5,792 nucleotides of DNA, from contig JAPPJA010000157.1 of the NCBI GenBank assembly GCA_028874675.1, positions 5,386-11,177 of the forward strand, written 5' to 3'. The notes beneath the pieces are model-generated. The model searched no databases and had not been told where the DNA came from. It was given only the letters and a program-made list of their open reading frames with translations. Below are positions 5,001 through 5,792 of the stretch, piece by piece (positions within the stretch are counted from its first letter, which is position 1; each line of letters starts with the position of its first letter). The stretch is from Chloroflexota bacterium. GTDB taxonomy: Bacteria; Chloroflexota; Dehalococcoidia; Lucifugimonadales; UBA3495. Position numbers and translations under genes: made by a program.

Positions 5001-5792
5001 GTGGAATTCAACATTGCAGTGCTCAGCGGCGACGGAATCGGCCCCGAGGTTACCGCTGAGGGCGTCAAGTCCCTGGAAGCCGTGGGCCGTGCCTTTGGCC
5101 ATACCTTCAACCTGGAATATGGCGACGTGGGCGGCATCTCCATCGACAAGCACGGCACGCCGTTGACGCAGGAAGTTCGGGATCTGGCCGGTTCCGCCGA
5201 CGCGGTCCTATTCGGCGCCGTGGGCGGGCCAAAGTGGGACGACCCGTCGGCCTCCGTCCGGCCCGAAGACGGTTTGCTCCAACTGCGCGCCCACCTGGGC
5301 GTCTTCGCCAATATCCGGCCGGTAAAGGTCTATCCCAACCTGGTCGAGTCCAGCGTCCTCAAGCCAGAGGTGCTGGAGGGCGTGGACATGGTGGTGGTCC
5401 GTGAACTCACCGGTGGCCTCTACTATGCCGAACCCAAGGGGCGTCACGAAACCCCCCAGGGCTGGACTGGCGTGGACACCATGCGCTACAGCGAAGGCGA
5501 AATCGAGCGGGTGCTGCGTGTAGGCTTTGAACTCGCCCGGGGCCGCCGCAGCAAGCTGGCCTCCATTGATAAGGCCAACGTGCTGGAATGTTCTCGCCTT
5601 TGGCGCCAGATCGCCACCCGCCTGGGCGAGGAATATCCGGACGTGGAACTGGAGCACGTCCTGGTGGACGCCTGCGCCATGCAGCTGGTCCAGCGACCCG
5701 CTCGGTTCGACGTAATCGTGGCCGAGAATACCTTCGGCGACATCCTCACCGACGAGGCGGCGGTGCTGTCAGCCTCCATGGGTCTGCTGCCC
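5001..5792 (+). CDS. leuB: 3-isopropylmalate dehydrogenase, N-terminal 264 residues (cut by window end)
   Basis: LeuB oxidatively decarboxylates (2R,3S)-3-isopropylmalate with NAD+ to 2-oxoisocaproate, the third step of leucine biosynthesis, as a cytosolic dimer. The N-terminal GDGIGPEV (10-17) is present. Substrate arginines are at 96 (LLQLRAHLG), 106 (NIRPVKVYP) and 134 (VVVRELTGGLYYAEPKGR), with Tyr141 in the same block. Lys191 lies in SIDKANVLECSRLW. The metal-binding acids Asp223 (LVDACAMQLV), Asp247 and Asp251 (ENTFGDILTDEAA) are all in place, so the enzyme should be active. The residue after YY in that block is Ala where Gly is usual. Family length is about 350-365 residues, so roughly 90-100 C-terminal residues, including the NAD-adenine site, lie outside the window. 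Start: GTG at 5001 with GGAGGA (4990-4995) five bases upstream; no better in-frame ATG exists nearby. Other leu genes may follow, out of view. Confidence 0.96.
   Translation, partial: MEFNIAVLSGDGIGPEVTAEGVKSLEAVGRAFGHTFNLEYGDVGGISIDKHGTPLTQEVRDLAGSADAVLFGAVGGPKWDDPSASVRPEDGLLQLRAHLGVFANIRPVKVYPNLVESSVLKPEVLEGVDMVVVRELTGGLYYAEPKGRHETPQGWTGVDTMRYSEGEIERVLRVGFELARGRRSKLASIDKANVLECSRLWRQIATRLGEEYPDVELEHVLVDACAMQLVQRPARFDVIVAENTFGDILTDEAAVLSASMGLLP

Noticed and set aside
4871..5657. Minus-strand ORFs across the leuB region (4871-5311 and 5208-5657)
   Set aside because: They are antisense shadows of leuB, which shows all catalytic residues in the plus frame.

Overview
The window looks like chromosomal DNA from a high-GC environmental bacterium. 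I infer a Chloroflexota/Dehalococcoidia-like genome, at low confidence. The grounds are the mix of LLM-type flavin oxidoreductase, isochorismatase-like, RidA and FAH-family genes, plus a short dispersed-type palindrome with GTCA/TGAC ends; no marker gene settles it. Six protein genes are present. Five are complete and the last is cut by the right edge.

Left part (1-3352): an isochorismatase-family gene (+), an LLM flavin oxidoreductase (-), then ridA-like (+) and an FAH-family hydrolase (+). All four belong to small-molecule catabolic families. The first three match by family the flavin monooxygenase, amidohydrolase and RidA trio of Rut pyrimidine degradation, but orientation and sequence do not support calling them rut genes. 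Two members have altered catalytic positions: Val replaces Cys in the isochorismatase-like protein, and the RidA-like protein appears to lack the deaminase Arg. The LLM/ridA divergent gap holds a REP-like palindrome and two competing hairpins just upstream of the ridA ribosome binding site. A 10-bp hairpin separates ridA from the FAH gene.

Middle (3353-4830): a Fic-family gene (-) with an intact AMPylation motif, an N-terminal class II inhibitory motif and a C-terminal winged-helix domain. Its base composition is visibly poorer in G+C than its neighbours, which suggests later acquisition. Its control region is the most striking part of the window. Two clusters of 12-bp tandem repeats (core TTGRCA) flank a good minus-strand promoter. 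One cluster covers the 5' leader up to the start codon, and the other lies upstream of the -35. A perfect 16-bp palindrome follows.

Right part (4831-5792): a strong intrinsic terminator hairpin lies between the fic control region and leuB (3-isopropylmalate dehydrogenase, leucine biosynthesis; first 264 codons only). No long plus-strand gene lies upstream for it to terminate. A 21-codon ORF with five Leu codons sits between a plus-strand TATAAT and this terminator, so leader attenuation of leuB is a testable though unproven reading.
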